From: Funneliformis mosseae
Taxonomy: Eukaryota; Glomeromycota; Glomeromycetes; Glomerales; Glomeraceae
DNA: 48,867 nucleotides
Assembly (NCBI GenBank): GCA_910592005.1
Contig: CAJVPP010000096.1
Span: forward strand, 1 to 48,867
Reading direction: 5' to 3'
This document shows positions 12,210-24,299 of this stretch, piece by piece. How positions within the stretch are numbered: position 1 is the stretch's first letter; the number at the start of each line of letters is the position of its first letter. The position numbers and the translations under genes were made by a program. Below the pieces are notes generated by a model that did no database searches, was not told where the DNA came from, and saw only the letters and a list, made by a program, of their open reading frames with translations.

Positions 12210-13479
12210 ATGCCAAATGAAACATCTAGTCGGCAAAAGGTTAACTTAATGCCTATATTTAAATTTGAAAAATGTATTGAATGTGAAAACCTTCTAAAGA
12301 ATATAATAATATTTGCTTTAGTTGTTATAGAACAAATAAAACCTTTAATCCAAATGGAAAACAAGATTATTTGACGATTTTTTCAAATTTACACAAATTT
12401 ATAATAGTATTCATCAAGGCAAAATGGAAATGGTTTTGTATGATAAATTCGAAAATGTTGAATTTATTGGTGAGGGAGGGTTTAGTAAAGTTATAAAGCT
12501 ACTTGGATTGATGGTCCAATTAAGAAATGGAGCAAATCAAAATCAGAGTATATTCGAGAATCTAAAAAAAAATTGCTCTTAAGAAACTTAATAATTCAAC
12601 TTTACTTCAAAAGAGTTAAATGAGATAAATATTGTTATTATTATTTATTTATTCATATAATGTGCTAAGTTATTATCTTTTTTTTTTTTTTTTTAGCCTA
12701 AAATGTATTATAAATTGAAAAAAGGAAATTATATTAATCGGTATTATGGAATTACACAAGATCCTATTACCAAAGATTTTGTGATAATTATGGATTATTT
12801 TGATGCAGGAGATTTGATTCGTTATATAGCTGAAAATTTTTATAATCTTAATTGGTGTAATAATTTAAATTATTTACATCAAATTTTAAATGGCCTTAAA
12901 GACATTCATGACAAGGGTATTATCCACCGTGATTTTCATAGTGGAAATATTTTGATAAAACGAAAAGGAAATTAGCAATATTAGCAGTAGTTTCATTAAA
13001 ATAGGGGATTTAGGATTGAGCAAATCTGCTACTGAAGCTGAAGTTGATGAAACCTATGGAATTATTCCATATATGGCACCAGAGATTCTTCAAGGGCAAA
13101 AATATACCACGGCTTCAGATATTTATAGTTTTGGTATGATTATGTATGTGGGAGTTTATGACAGGTAAAAGACCTTTTTGGGATCGTGCTCATGATACAG
13201 ATCTGATTATTGATATTTGTGATGGGTTACGTCCTACAGTTGATAATATAGAAGCACCAGAAGATTATATAAGCTAATGAAAGAATGTTAATAAAAGGCC
13301 AGAGAGTAATAGTTCTTTGAACATAAAGTGGAAAATTTATAAAATTGTAATGGCTGAAAGGGAAAATACAATTGTAATTACAAACAATTCAGGCGCTATT
13401 TATAAGAGTAGATCTTTAAGTAGTATGATAAAAGCCGCAGAATCTGCAAGAAGTATACAATTCATTTCTTCAGATTTTG
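12210..13479 (+). pseudogene. Kinase pseudogene, second copy of the cluster
   Basis: This is a decayed paralogue of the two minus-strand kinases. The N-terminus 'KFEKCIECEN' loses frame near 12292; further shifts occur before 'FFKFTQIYNS', inside 'GGFSKV' and near 'KKLNNS', so exon 1 needs at least four corrections. The intron 1 donor reads GAG|ATAAAT (12622-12630) where the intact copy has GAG|GTACAT. Exon 2 starts with a stretch almost identical to the first kinase ('MYYKLKKGNYINRYYGITQD' from 12703) and retains 'HRDFHSGN', 'GDLGLSK' and 'APEIL', but shifts frame near 12963, 13145 and 13275. The C-terminal 'YKSRSLSSMIK' motif is present (about 13398-13432). The final basic exon of the other two copies is not found downstream. 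The high identity with the first kinase points to a recent duplication. Confidence 0.85.
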
Positions 13480-14551
13480 GTAATTATTTATGTTATTGTG
13501 CTTGCAACGATTATATCAAAATTAATTATTGTTCAATTAATAATTGACGATCGGGTTGGATTTAGCCACGTTATTGACTAAAATCTGACTGATCATTACG
13601 AATTGGACAATAATTCGTTTTAAATCATTGCTTTAAGAATAAATATTATTATTAATATTATATTTTATACTAGTTAATTATCAGAAAAACAACATGTTCA
13701 TTAATGGTAATTATTTATTTTGTATTTTTAAAATGCTATTTGAAGTTATTTAGTATCCATAAATAACAAATACTATTTTAATAAAATATCACATATGTAG
13801 AAAAAATATCATTTAATTTATAGTTGTGATTCTATAATAATTTTCTATTTAATATTACATATATATTTGTTTTCAATTATATATTAAAGTTATCCAAGAA
13901 ATTCTGAAATTTCTTTTTATATAAATAGGTTTTATGTAAAACCTTATATTTTAAATGGATTGATTTATTATAATTAAAGATAAATATAATTTACTGCATT
14001 TAGTAAATTAGACATTTTTGATTTACTTAATTTTGATATATAACAAGTATAATTTGTCACGACTACTTTAATTTAAAAATTTTTATAATTTTTTCTTAAA
14101 CTTATCAAATATGTCCGAATCTTGTCTAGGTCCATAACAAAGTAAAGATGAGTAGCATGAAATTATTATTCTATTAATTGTTGTAGGTCAGAAACGCTAA
14201 AATTGTTGTTACTTTATTTCCACAATCATCATGCTATTCATATAAAAGTATTGTATTTAACCCGATTGATGAGACCTGACTACTATTACGTAATATTTGA
14301 TATGCAAAAAAAAAAAAAAAAAAAAATGAATTACAAACAGAAAATTCAAAAAAAGATTTAACGAAAAGTATAGACTGGAAAATAACTGTGTATTTCGTTT
14401 TTTTCCTTGTCAAATCTAAACAAATCAAATTGTATTTCTCGCTATTTACATTCAAGAATATTTCTCTGACATCTTGTATTTTTCAAAAAAAAATTTCATC
14501 CACGTTTCAAATAATAAAACAATCCTAGTTACCTCACTATGGAAAAATATA

Positions 14552-14583
<32 letters not shown>

Positions 14584-14943
14584 TGTCGTATTTATTTTAT
14601 TAAATCATGTAAATCTATAACAGTAAGTTTTGATTATCATTTGAACAAGTTATTTGAAATCGTTTTTACAATTGAATATAATTGGTTTGCCATAGAGATA
14701 AATATACAATATTATATAACAATACTTCGCCAATATAAATAATATAAAATTATGAAAAATTAAAGCTAAATAGAATAATAAAGATTGGTATTGGCATGTT
14801 ACATATTATCTAATTACATAAAATTTACTTGTTACCGATAAATCATATTAAATTTCATATTCCAATGCTTTTGTTTTATAGGTTACATCGCCCAATGATT
14901 TAATTCTTTTATTACTTTCTAAAAATTATACAAATGTATCATA
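13480..14943. other. Intergenic region, no supported gene
   Basis: AT-rich DNA with long homopolymers: an A-run at about 14306-14325 and a T-run joined to an A-run at about 14551-14582. The open frames at 14234-14455 and 14539-14742 are built on these runs and carry no motif. Confidence 0.5.
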
Positions 14944-16477
14944 TTAATTAATAATAATATTTTGGAATTCGTAAATAAATAATTTAAATAATATCGTACC
15001 ATTATTTTCGACTTGAACACTTCTAATCTTTCGTTTACCTTTTTTTTTTAAAAAAAAAAGAAGCGATTAGCATACTTACTTATTTCTTATAGATACACTT
15101 TTAACTGTATATAAATTAATAATGTACTTTATAAAAAAGTTTAGTTACCAAAATCTGAAGAAACGGACTGATTTCGTAAACTTCTTGTAGATTTTGCGGA
15201 TTTTATAAGGCTACTTAAAGATCTACTCTTATAAATGGCATCTGGATTATTTGCTGTTATTCCAATTTCTGCAATAGCAGTTGGATTTTTATCTTCAGCG
15301 CATGAAATGCTAAAAATACCGTCCCAAATGAACCTAGCTGTTGGCCTTTTACTTGGAACAAGATTCCAGCATTCATTCATTAGCGCAACATAACCTTTAG
15401 GTGCGTTTATATCACCAATTGGAGGACGTAACCCATCACAAATATCAATAATCAGCTCAGTATCATGAGCACGATCCCAAAAAGGTCTTCTACCTGTCAT
15501 ACACTCCCACATAATCATACCAAAACTATAAATATCTGAAGCCGTGGTATATTTTTGTCTTTGAAGAATCTCTGGGGCTACATAAGGAATAATTCCATAG
15601 GTATCATTATCTTCAGCTTCAGTAGCAGATTTACTTAATCCTAAATCACCTATTTTAGCACCACTATTAATTTTTATACTTGATGTATTTTTAAACGTTT
15701 CTATCAAAATATTTCCACTATATAGCTCACGGTGGATAATATCCTTGTGATGAATGTCAACAAGACCCATTGCAACATTTTGTAAGTGATGTAACTTATT
15801 TGACCAACTAACATTATAAAAATTTTCGGCTATATAATGAGCCAAATCTCCTGAATTACAATAAGACATTAATATCACAAAATCTTTGGTAGTAGGATCT
15901 TGCGTAATTCCATAATACTGATTAATATTATAACTTTCTTGTCTTAAATAATAAAATATTTTAAGCTGAAAAAAGATAATTAATTTAGCATACTTATATA
16001 ATTATAAATAAATAAAAATAAGCACCTCACCTCATTTAACTCCCTAGACGTAAATTTTTTAGAGTTATTAAGTTTCTTAATAGCAACTTGTTTATTAGCT
16101 ACCCGATTATACTCTGATTTTGATTTATTCCATTTCAGGATTGGACCATCAATCCAAGTAGCTCTATAAACTTTACTAAATCCTCCCTCACCGATAAATT
16201 CTACATTTTTGATCCTATCATATGGAACATATTCCATCTGACCCCAGTAACTATTAATTTGTGTATACTTGATAAAATTGTCAATAATATTGTTTCCAGT
16301 TAGAATAAAGATTGTATTTGTTCTATAACAAATACGGCAAAACTTATGATTCTTTTCGGAAGGTATTCTTTTTTTGCATTCAATACATTTCTCAAATTTA
16401 TGTTTAGGCTCTAATTTAACCACGGTTTGCTTTTGCTGATTAAAGTTAATTAATTGATACAATGAATATAGATTCAT
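14944..16477 (-). CDS. Kinase-family protein with HRE in place of HRD, probable pseudokinase
   Basis: Three exons (16477-16031, 15965-15149, 15038-14944) give 452 aa. The layout matches the first kinase: CxxC...CxxC (C31, C34, C47, C50), glycine loop 'GEGGFSKV' (from G96), 'VAIKK' (K134), 'DLG' (D256) and an intact 'APE'. The catalytic loop reads 'HRELYSGN', so the proton-accepting Asp is Glu at 229 (codon GAG); N234 is kept. That change usually abolishes or strongly lowers phosphotransfer, so a scaffold or regulatory role is plausible. The activation segment has a 13-residue insertion before 'GAKIGDLG' relative to the first copy. Intron positions and phases are shared. The last exon starts 'GKRK' as in copy one but runs on further (31 codons including stop). 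No frameshift is seen, so the reading frame appears to be maintained. Confidence 0.82.
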
Positions 16478-18460
16478 GATTAAAAAAAATTAGTTTTAGG
16501 AATTCAAAATTCAGCCTTATAACCATTTAGTGTTAATTTAAATGACATTCAAGAACTTCTTGAGAATTTTCTAATTTCCATATCATTATTTTAGGAAATG
16601 ATGTGTTCGCTATAACCAATAATGACACTATTTAATTTTACAATAAGATGTGATTGGTTGCATTCATATTCGTTTAACTGATTGTACGTACAGTAAAGTT
16701 TACGTGATCGACTTTGGTATCATCAAAACGCAATCGATTTGAGGGTCTAAACTTTAGTTGTCATTCGCTTCGCTCTGGACAACAATAATGAAATCACAAT
16801 TTTATCCGGATACTTTCTTATACTTACAATTAGAGGCCTGCATAATTTCAAATTTGAAGCCTGGTCGGACAACTCGAACCCGATCCAGGATAATTAATTT
16901 ATGCTAATTGACGATACGAAATTTAATAATTCAGTCATATTATTTTTAATTTGTCAAATATCAAACTAGTAATTTATCTACAAATGTTTATTGCAAATAA
17001 AAAAACCAAAAAAAATTATTGGTGCCACTATGTAAATCTAAAATACTATCTACTCTTGATTGCTCTTATGTCCATTTTTTATTGACATTTAATTTAAAAC
17101 AACTTTCTTAGTTGTTAACTTTGACATTTTTTTTTAAATAATGTAACGCAACAAAAATTAAAACGATCGTTAATTAACAACACGATTGCATGGCTAATTT
17201 AGATTTTTTTTCCAGAATTATGAAAAAATCCCGGCTGGTACTTTGAACATGGACCCGGACCGTAGCAGGTCACTTCTTACAATTGCCTTTTTACCCAAAA
17301 TACTCTTGTTTACATCAATCACGATATTTTAGACTACAATATACGTGTTTCTTTTAAATCTCGTAAACATTAAGTAGCTAAATGGTTGTAGCATATGAAT
17401 CATATTAAAAAGTTTCGGATTTTATTATTACGGTTATTTAAACCCATTGAAGGTGGTAACTATATGGGAGTGTTGCCAGTAAATCACATTATGGATCATA
17501 TGATTTACTATATCTCATGACTTGATTTTACTGGAACTTTCCCATGTCATTGTTCAATGGAGTATTTCTTTTGAAATGTCACAATTGATAGCCAACAATT
17601 ATAAACTTTAAATAATAATACTAAGTAAAATAACTAATTTAATGACAAAACATGGCCCATTTATGTCTGTTCAAATTTTACGTGATGTCCAGAGCTATTC
17701 AACTAATCATTAAGAACTCGATTTTAACAAAAAACCAAATTCTTGTTTCAAAATTGAATCAGGTTTACATGTTTCAACCCGTAAATACCTTGCATATAGA
17801 GTTATTAAAACAGGTTGTCGAAATGCCTATCATCTTATAATGGTATGCAACCGTAGCTGAGAGGACATTTTGCGCAAAATTTTAAAATATTTATATCAAT
17901 CGAAGTTGCGAAAATCATAAAAGTAATAAATTAATAAAGATAAGATTATGTAAAAGTTGATTTTGTAATTAGTATGTCTTTTATTTGTCTATTACCATTT
18001 TGGTTTTTAGTTCAACAAAGATTATAAATTGAAACTAGGCAAAATATCTAATTAATGTAATTGCTAAAAAATGATGTTGGCTTTGAAATGACAGTGAGAT
18101 GTCTACTTGAAATTTACGCAGTCTTGAATAACTATTGGATCTTGACCTCATCAATTTCGTTTGGAACTGTAACATCCAATGGTCATAATAAGAAATGAAT
18201 AAACTTTGAAATTATTAAACAGACTTATTTAGTTAACCTAAATTTTTTTCATGTTTTAATTGCTAATTCGTGGTCAATCAGTGACGTCACACTAATGCAA
18301 TTGGGTGATCAATATAATTCACTATATACAGTTCATGCCATATAGTTGTCGGCGTCATGTGATTCCACTTTATATAGCGTAATCCATGACCGTTTCCAAA
18401 AAGGAAGGAATAGGTATAAATTTGGTTAGCTTCATGCAGGAACTATGGGGCCGTTTTTAT
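16478..18460. other. Intergenic region at the edge of the gene-bearing half
   Basis: No gene is supported; the plus frame at 17652-17840 has no motif. Small structures are present: a hairpin CCTGGTCGG...CCGATCCAGG near 16860-16892, an imperfect inverted repeat at 17465-17545, and a palindromic GTGACGTCAC near 18281-18290 that contains the CRE/ATF core TGACGTCA. Confidence 0.45.
17465..17545. repeat. Imperfect inverted repeat (hairpin)
   Basis: The left arm TGGGAGTGTTGCCAGTAAAT pairs with the right arm, whose reverse complement reads TGGGAAAGTTCCAGTAAAAT, around a loop of about 38 bases. No target duplication or coding content was found. It may be a very small MITE or a folded-RNA source; undecided. 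Confidence 0.5.
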
Positions 18461-18689
18461 ATTTAATATCAATATCAATATTAATATTGATAGAGACAAT
18501 GGTTGTTTATCTATGATTTTAAATAAAAAAAAAAATTGAGACAGAAGAATCTCATAAATAAATTAAGTAAGTAAACTTTTCATATAATTTTTTGTTATGT
18601 AATGTAAAAAGAAAATAATAATGATTGGTTGGTTATTATAATGATTATTATTACTAATATTTAATAAATAATGATAAAATCAAAGAATT

Positions 18690-19400
18690 TGTTAAATACT
18701 ATGCTATAGTAATGAAAATTCTATTTTATCTGATAATTTCAGCTGAAAGAATAAACTGATCTAACCTAAAAAAATAAAATTAATCAAATAATAGTGTAAT
18801 AATATATTAAAAAAATCACTAATAATCTAAGCTAAAACAGTCTAAAAAAATTAAAACAAACAATCAAATAAATAAAATAAAATAAATAAAATTAGTAATT
18901 AAAACTAAATACCAAAATAAATCAAACAAAATTAGTCAGCTTACTTTCACTACAGATAGTACAACTAGAAAGTTTCATTCAGTTTTTAGCCTAAGATATG
19001 ATACAAATTTAATCTAAAAAATATAAGAATAAAAAAAAGAAATTATTTAATCAAAATAAATCAAATAAAATCTGATAATTAGTCAGCTTAACTTTGCTAT
19101 AGTAATAAACTAAATAGTTTTATTTAAAAATTCTGTTCAGTTTTTAGTCTAAGAATAGAAATTGATTAAATTTAAAAAAATAAAAAAAAAAAATCAATTT
19201 ACTTTTATTATAATAATGAATTGAATGGTTTTATTCAAGTTCCATCTAGTTCTTAGTCTAAGATAAAAAACTGATAAAATCTAAAAAGAAAAACTAAATA
19301 AAAAAATTAAAAAAAAAAGAAAGTCAGCTTACTTTTGCTGTAGTGATAAATTAGACAGTTTTATTTAAAGGTTTTATCTATTGCTTAGCCTAAAAGAAGA
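18690..19400. repeat. Degenerate tandem repeat, unit about 110-140 bp
   Basis: About five units share the order 'AGTCAGCTTACTTT', a short 'GATAGT/AATAAACTA' part, 'TTTTATT', and 'CAGTTTTTAGCCTAAGA', followed by an A-rich spacer. Clear unit starts are near 18935, 19080, 19197 and 19320, with a weaker one near 18700. Unit length varies through A-run spacers. There is no coding frame. Confidence 0.65.
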
Positions 19401-20235
19401 AATTAATCAATCTAAATAAAAATGTAATGAAAATAAAATATTAAAAAAATAAAAATATTAATAAAATAAACTAAGTCAAATCTTAAGAAATGATAATCAC
19501 AATTAAATTGATTTTCAAATCAATTCTAAATATTAAAATCATTTTCAATTAATCGAATATAATCAATGATTTATTAAGTTAAGTGCTTAAATATACTTTT
19601 AAATAAATTAAATCTGAAAATAAAAATAAAATAATTACTATAAATTAAAAAAATATGGAATATAATATGCAAATTAAAATTAAAAAATATATTAAATATT
19701 AGAATTCATGATTAAAAAGAATCACAAAAATTTAAAAATAAATTTAAATTTAAAATAAGTTCAAATTAAAATAATTAATTAATTAATAAATTAAAATAAA
19801 AAAATTGTGAATATTAATAATTAAATTAAATTAAATTTAAAAAAATTAAAAAATCTTGAAAGGTAAAATTAAAATACAGAATTAAAAAAAAGAATACATT
19901 TAAAAAAAATCAAATAAAATTAATAAAAAATTAATCATTCTAAAATTAAAAAGTAAAAAAAAAAAATTAAAATTTTAGTGCAAAAAAAAAAAAATAATTA
20001 TAAATTTAATAAAAATTAAACTAAATCCAATAAAATATTAATTTTAAATTAAAAAAAATTTGAGGATATAATACAAATAAAAAATACAGAATTAAAAAAA
20101 TAGAAAATAATAAATTACATTTTTTTTTAAAAAAAAAATATTATTAATAAATAAAATTAAAAATTAAAAAAAATTAAAATAAATTTATCATTAAAAATTA
20201 AATTATAAATTATAAATTATAAGTTAATATTAAAA

Positions 20236-20315
20236 TTAGGATTAGAGTTAGAGTTAGAGTCAGATTATAATTTTATAATATAAATTAATATTAAGATTAT
20301 GATTAGGGTTAAGAT
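20236..20315 (+). repeat. Interstitial telomere-like repeat, degenerate
   Basis: TTAGGATTAGAGTTAGAGTTAGAG is followed, after an AT-rich spacer, by GATTAGGGTTAAGATTAA. The units differ from TTAGGG mainly by G-to-A, which fits the mutation pattern of this half. It is too short and divergent to be certain. Confidence 0.4.
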
Positions 20316-21536
20316 TAAATAATTTATAAAAAAATCAAATAAATTATATTATTTATTTTAATTTCTTTGATATGTAAAACTTTAAATAATAAACTCATCT
20401 GATTAAAATTTCTAGTTTTATGATAATAAATTATTATAAAATTTAATTTATAATTTTATGATAATTAATAATAAGTTTATTTAAATTTAGATATAAATAT
20501 TTGTCAAAAAATTTATTCTTTCATATATTTTGTAACTAAATATCTAATTCAATTTCTACTTCATATAGTTAAACACTTTTTATAATTGTAATATACTATA
20601 AGCTAAACTATTATATATATTATTTTATATTCAAAAAAAGATTCAATTTTTATATAATTATTAATTAAAATTGATTTTATTTCAATTTTTAATTAATTTG
20701 ATTTATTAATATCAATTCCAATCTCTAGTATAAAGTAACAGTAATTAATTGTATTAATATATATTATTTTACTATTTTGATTCGTAATATATTCTTTTTA
20801 AAACTTTTTTTAAATAAATGTATAATCTTTCTAATTCTATAATTAATTTATTCTGTAAAATATAAATAATATTATTTTAATATAAAATTTATTTACTTTT
20901 AAAAATAAAGTATATAAAAAAAATATAAAGTATATTTACTTTTTTTAAAATAGTAATATTTAATTAGATTAAATTAATTAATATATTAAAGACTTTATAA
21001 AAATACTTATTACAAATATTATATAACCTTTTAGATCATTTTGATAAATATATTATTTATTTACTAATTATACCATAAATAATATTTATTTAATTTTATC
21101 TAAACATATTTTTTAAGCATTTTTATATTATTTTTTAAATAAAAAATTAAAAAATTAGTTTTCAAATATATTTTATAAGAATTCATAAAAATTTTTATTT
21201 ATCTGCAAAAAAAATCATTCATTTAACTTCTAATATTTGACTTTAAATTATTATAGATTTGCTTATAGTAATACAACTAAATTTATTTATTTATATATAT
21301 ATTTTATTTCATTTACTAAATTATTTAAAATTTAAAAATTTAATATGATTATTAGTAAAATTTAAAGGATAATAGAAGATTTTTTAAATCTTATTTCAAA
21401 TTTTCTTATATTTTATTATATTTTAAAATTATTAATAATTTATATAAATATAAAGTATTATAAAATGATCACTTAATGGATTCTTTGCATACATCTAAAA
21501 TTTAAGTTATTATATAAAATAAATTATTAGTTTATG

Positions 21537-21580
21537 TATCCCTTCAACTGTTTTGCTTATAAATTTGTAAGCAATTTTAT
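21537..21580 (+). repeat. Left arm of a long-range inverted repeat (partner at 34431-34472)
   Basis: TATCCCTTCAACTGTTTTGC followed by a near-palindromic TTATAAATTTGTAAGC and AATTTT. The reverse complement of 34431-34472 reads TATCCCTTCAACAGTTTTGC, then AGGCAAATTTATCTGC and AATTTT. The two arms face each other across about 12.9 kb. They could be ends of one very large TIR element or of two separate related elements. Confidence 0.5.
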
Positions 21581-24299
21581 TTATAATTACATTTCTTTTT
21601 AATTATTTTTAAATATTTTAAAATATATTATTATAAAGTTAATACTTTTATAATTTTTATAATATTTTCTAAGTAAAAATTAAAAAAAAAAAATGTAATT
21701 AACTAGTGATTTTTTAAAATAAATAAATAATAAATTATTATATAAAAAATTAAATTTTAAACTTATATATCTTGCTATCTATCAATCTCAAAAATATAAA
21801 AATACTATCATTTAATAGATCTATATAATGAATCCTATAAATTATATTTTATATTTTTGTAATTATTAAATAATAAATTATTTTTAAAAGTTAAAAAATT
21901 AAAAATTTAATATATATTAATAATTATTAATTAAAAAATTTAAAAATACTATCATTTAGATACATTATAATATGATAAATCCAAAATTTTATTAGAAATA
22001 ATTTTATACTTATAGTTTAAGGAATAATACTAATATAATAATTTATAAATTAAAACTTACATTTGATTTTTTTTTTATTATTTATTAATATAATCAACAT
22101 ATCACATCATTAATCTTTATATTCATATATAGACAGTATTAATAAATTTAAATTTTACTAGATATATAAAAGTAAAATAAAAGATAAATTTAAAGTTTTA
22201 TTTCTAATTAGAAAAAAATAGATATTAAGTTAAATTAATAATTAATATTTTTCTTTTTAAATACTTTTTAAAAGTATATTTATTATTTCAATATTATCCA
22301 ATTAACATACTTTATAATATAATATATTTATATAAGTTTAAATAACTTGTATAATAAGTTAATCACATAATTCAAATAAATTTTTATCATTATAATTTTT
22401 TAAAATATTTGGTTTTATTTAGATATCATTGAAGATTTTCTAGTATAATTTTAAATTTTATTTGTTTGATAATATATTTCTATTCTATATTTAGTATTTA
22501 TTATTTATTAATATATTATAAAATATTATTTATAATATTTATAAAAAAAGATGAATATTAGCTAAGACTTGCAGATAAGATTACTTATCTAAACTCATTT
22601 TAAATTTAGCAAAATATCTAAACTATAATTTCACTAAATTTTTACTAAGGTTTTGATATAGTTTTACATTTTTATAAGCTTTGATATAGTTTTACTTTTT
22701 TCAGAATTTTGCAGATTTTTACTAAAGTTTTAATATAATTTTGCCAAATTTTACCTTTTTCCATTTAAATGACTTGCAAAACCTTAGATTTCGTCTATTA
22801 ACCTTACTTATAAATTCTATTTTTATTAATCTGAATTATCAAATATTATCACAAAATTATAATATTTAAAAAAACAATTTGAAAAAAAAATAAAACTTTA
22901 GCTTATAATTATTCTATCATTAAAACTTAAAATACTTAATTTAAAAAAAATGCCAAAAATTTTTTGTAAATTATTTATTATTACACTTAATATTAAATAA
23001 ATTATTGTTTTTATATCTGATTTATATATAAAAAGTAGTCAATAAAAAAAAAATCTAAATTTTGATAAAATTTTTTTTAATTAGTTTACTTGATTGATCA
23101 AAATTATATATTCAAAATTAGCTTAAAAACTAAAATCAACAAAAATTTTAGATTTTCTTCTTTTTTTCTATATATAGACAGATTTTTAATTATTATCAAT
23201 TTATATAAATATATATTAGAATACAGATTTCATTTTAAGCTAATTTTATTTTTATAAAATCATTAATAAATAGCAAAAGATTTATAATGTAATTTTTAAA
23301 TATTATGATTAGGAAATAATAGGTATTTTTATAATGAAATTAAATATAAAAATTTAAGTAAAAAATATATTTTTTATAATTAATTAATATAATAATTTTA
23401 TATTATATTTGATCAAATAGTCTAATTAATTAGAAGATTAATAATTAATAAATATAATACTTATATTAAATAGTATTTAATTTATCTTTTATTTAGTTTT
23501 TATATTATTATAATAATATTCATAAATATTTTTGATAATATGCATTATATTATTTTTAAATTAAAAATAAAATATTATGAAAATTAAATAATATATTCTG
23601 ATTATTAAATTTTAATATTTTAGTTATTAAAAATAAAAAAATAAAAAATATTATATAAAGAAAAAATATCTTTAAAATAATATTAATTTTTAAAATATTA
23701 AGAAAAAATTAAAATAATTTTAATCTAATTATTTAATAAAAAAATTATTTAAACTTTATTTGTCCTTAAATTTTTATTATAATGTTATTCTACTGTAAAA
23801 ATATATTAATTTTATAAATAATTTTAGTAATTATTATGATAAAAATATAATAAAATTTTTTTTACATATAGTAGCTCTATATAATCTTTATTAAAAGTAA
23901 AGTAAAAACTACAAATTACAAATAAGAGAGTACAGAAATTTCTATTTAACAAAACTAAATCAATCAACCTTATATCATTCTAGACTAATCTACTTAAACT
24001 AATTTAAGATGGCTTAACCATCCAGTACTAGTAATCTGATTACTACTGATCTAAAAATTTAACTAATTAAAACTAAAGTGAAAGAATTTGTGAAATAAAA
24101 ATGAAATGACAAAAGAATAAGAAGTAGGGTCAGAAAAGTTAGTAGATACAGTATTATTTTTCTGTTTATAAAAGAAATATTGTGATCTAATCTTAAATTG
24201 ATTCAAAGTAAAATAGTGATCAATCTAAAAGGACTTAATTTTAGTATGTATAAAATAGTAAGTTGAGAAGAGTAAATTAAAAACAAGTAATTTATTATT

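Larger units (their letters stand above)
19400..23870. other. AT-rich DNA without recognisable genes
   Basis: Nearly all A and T with short A and T runs. There is no open frame of note on either strand and no transposon motif that I can read. A telomere-like patch (about 20236-20315) and one arm of a long-range inverted repeat (about 21537-21580) are the only structures. It is probably old repeat DNA eroded past recognition. Confidence 0.6.

Noticed and set aside
16860..16892. tRNA-like patch (CGAACCCGATCC)
   Set aside because: It resembles a T-arm, but no acceptor stem, D-arm or anticodon arm can be built around it; it is a simple hairpin.
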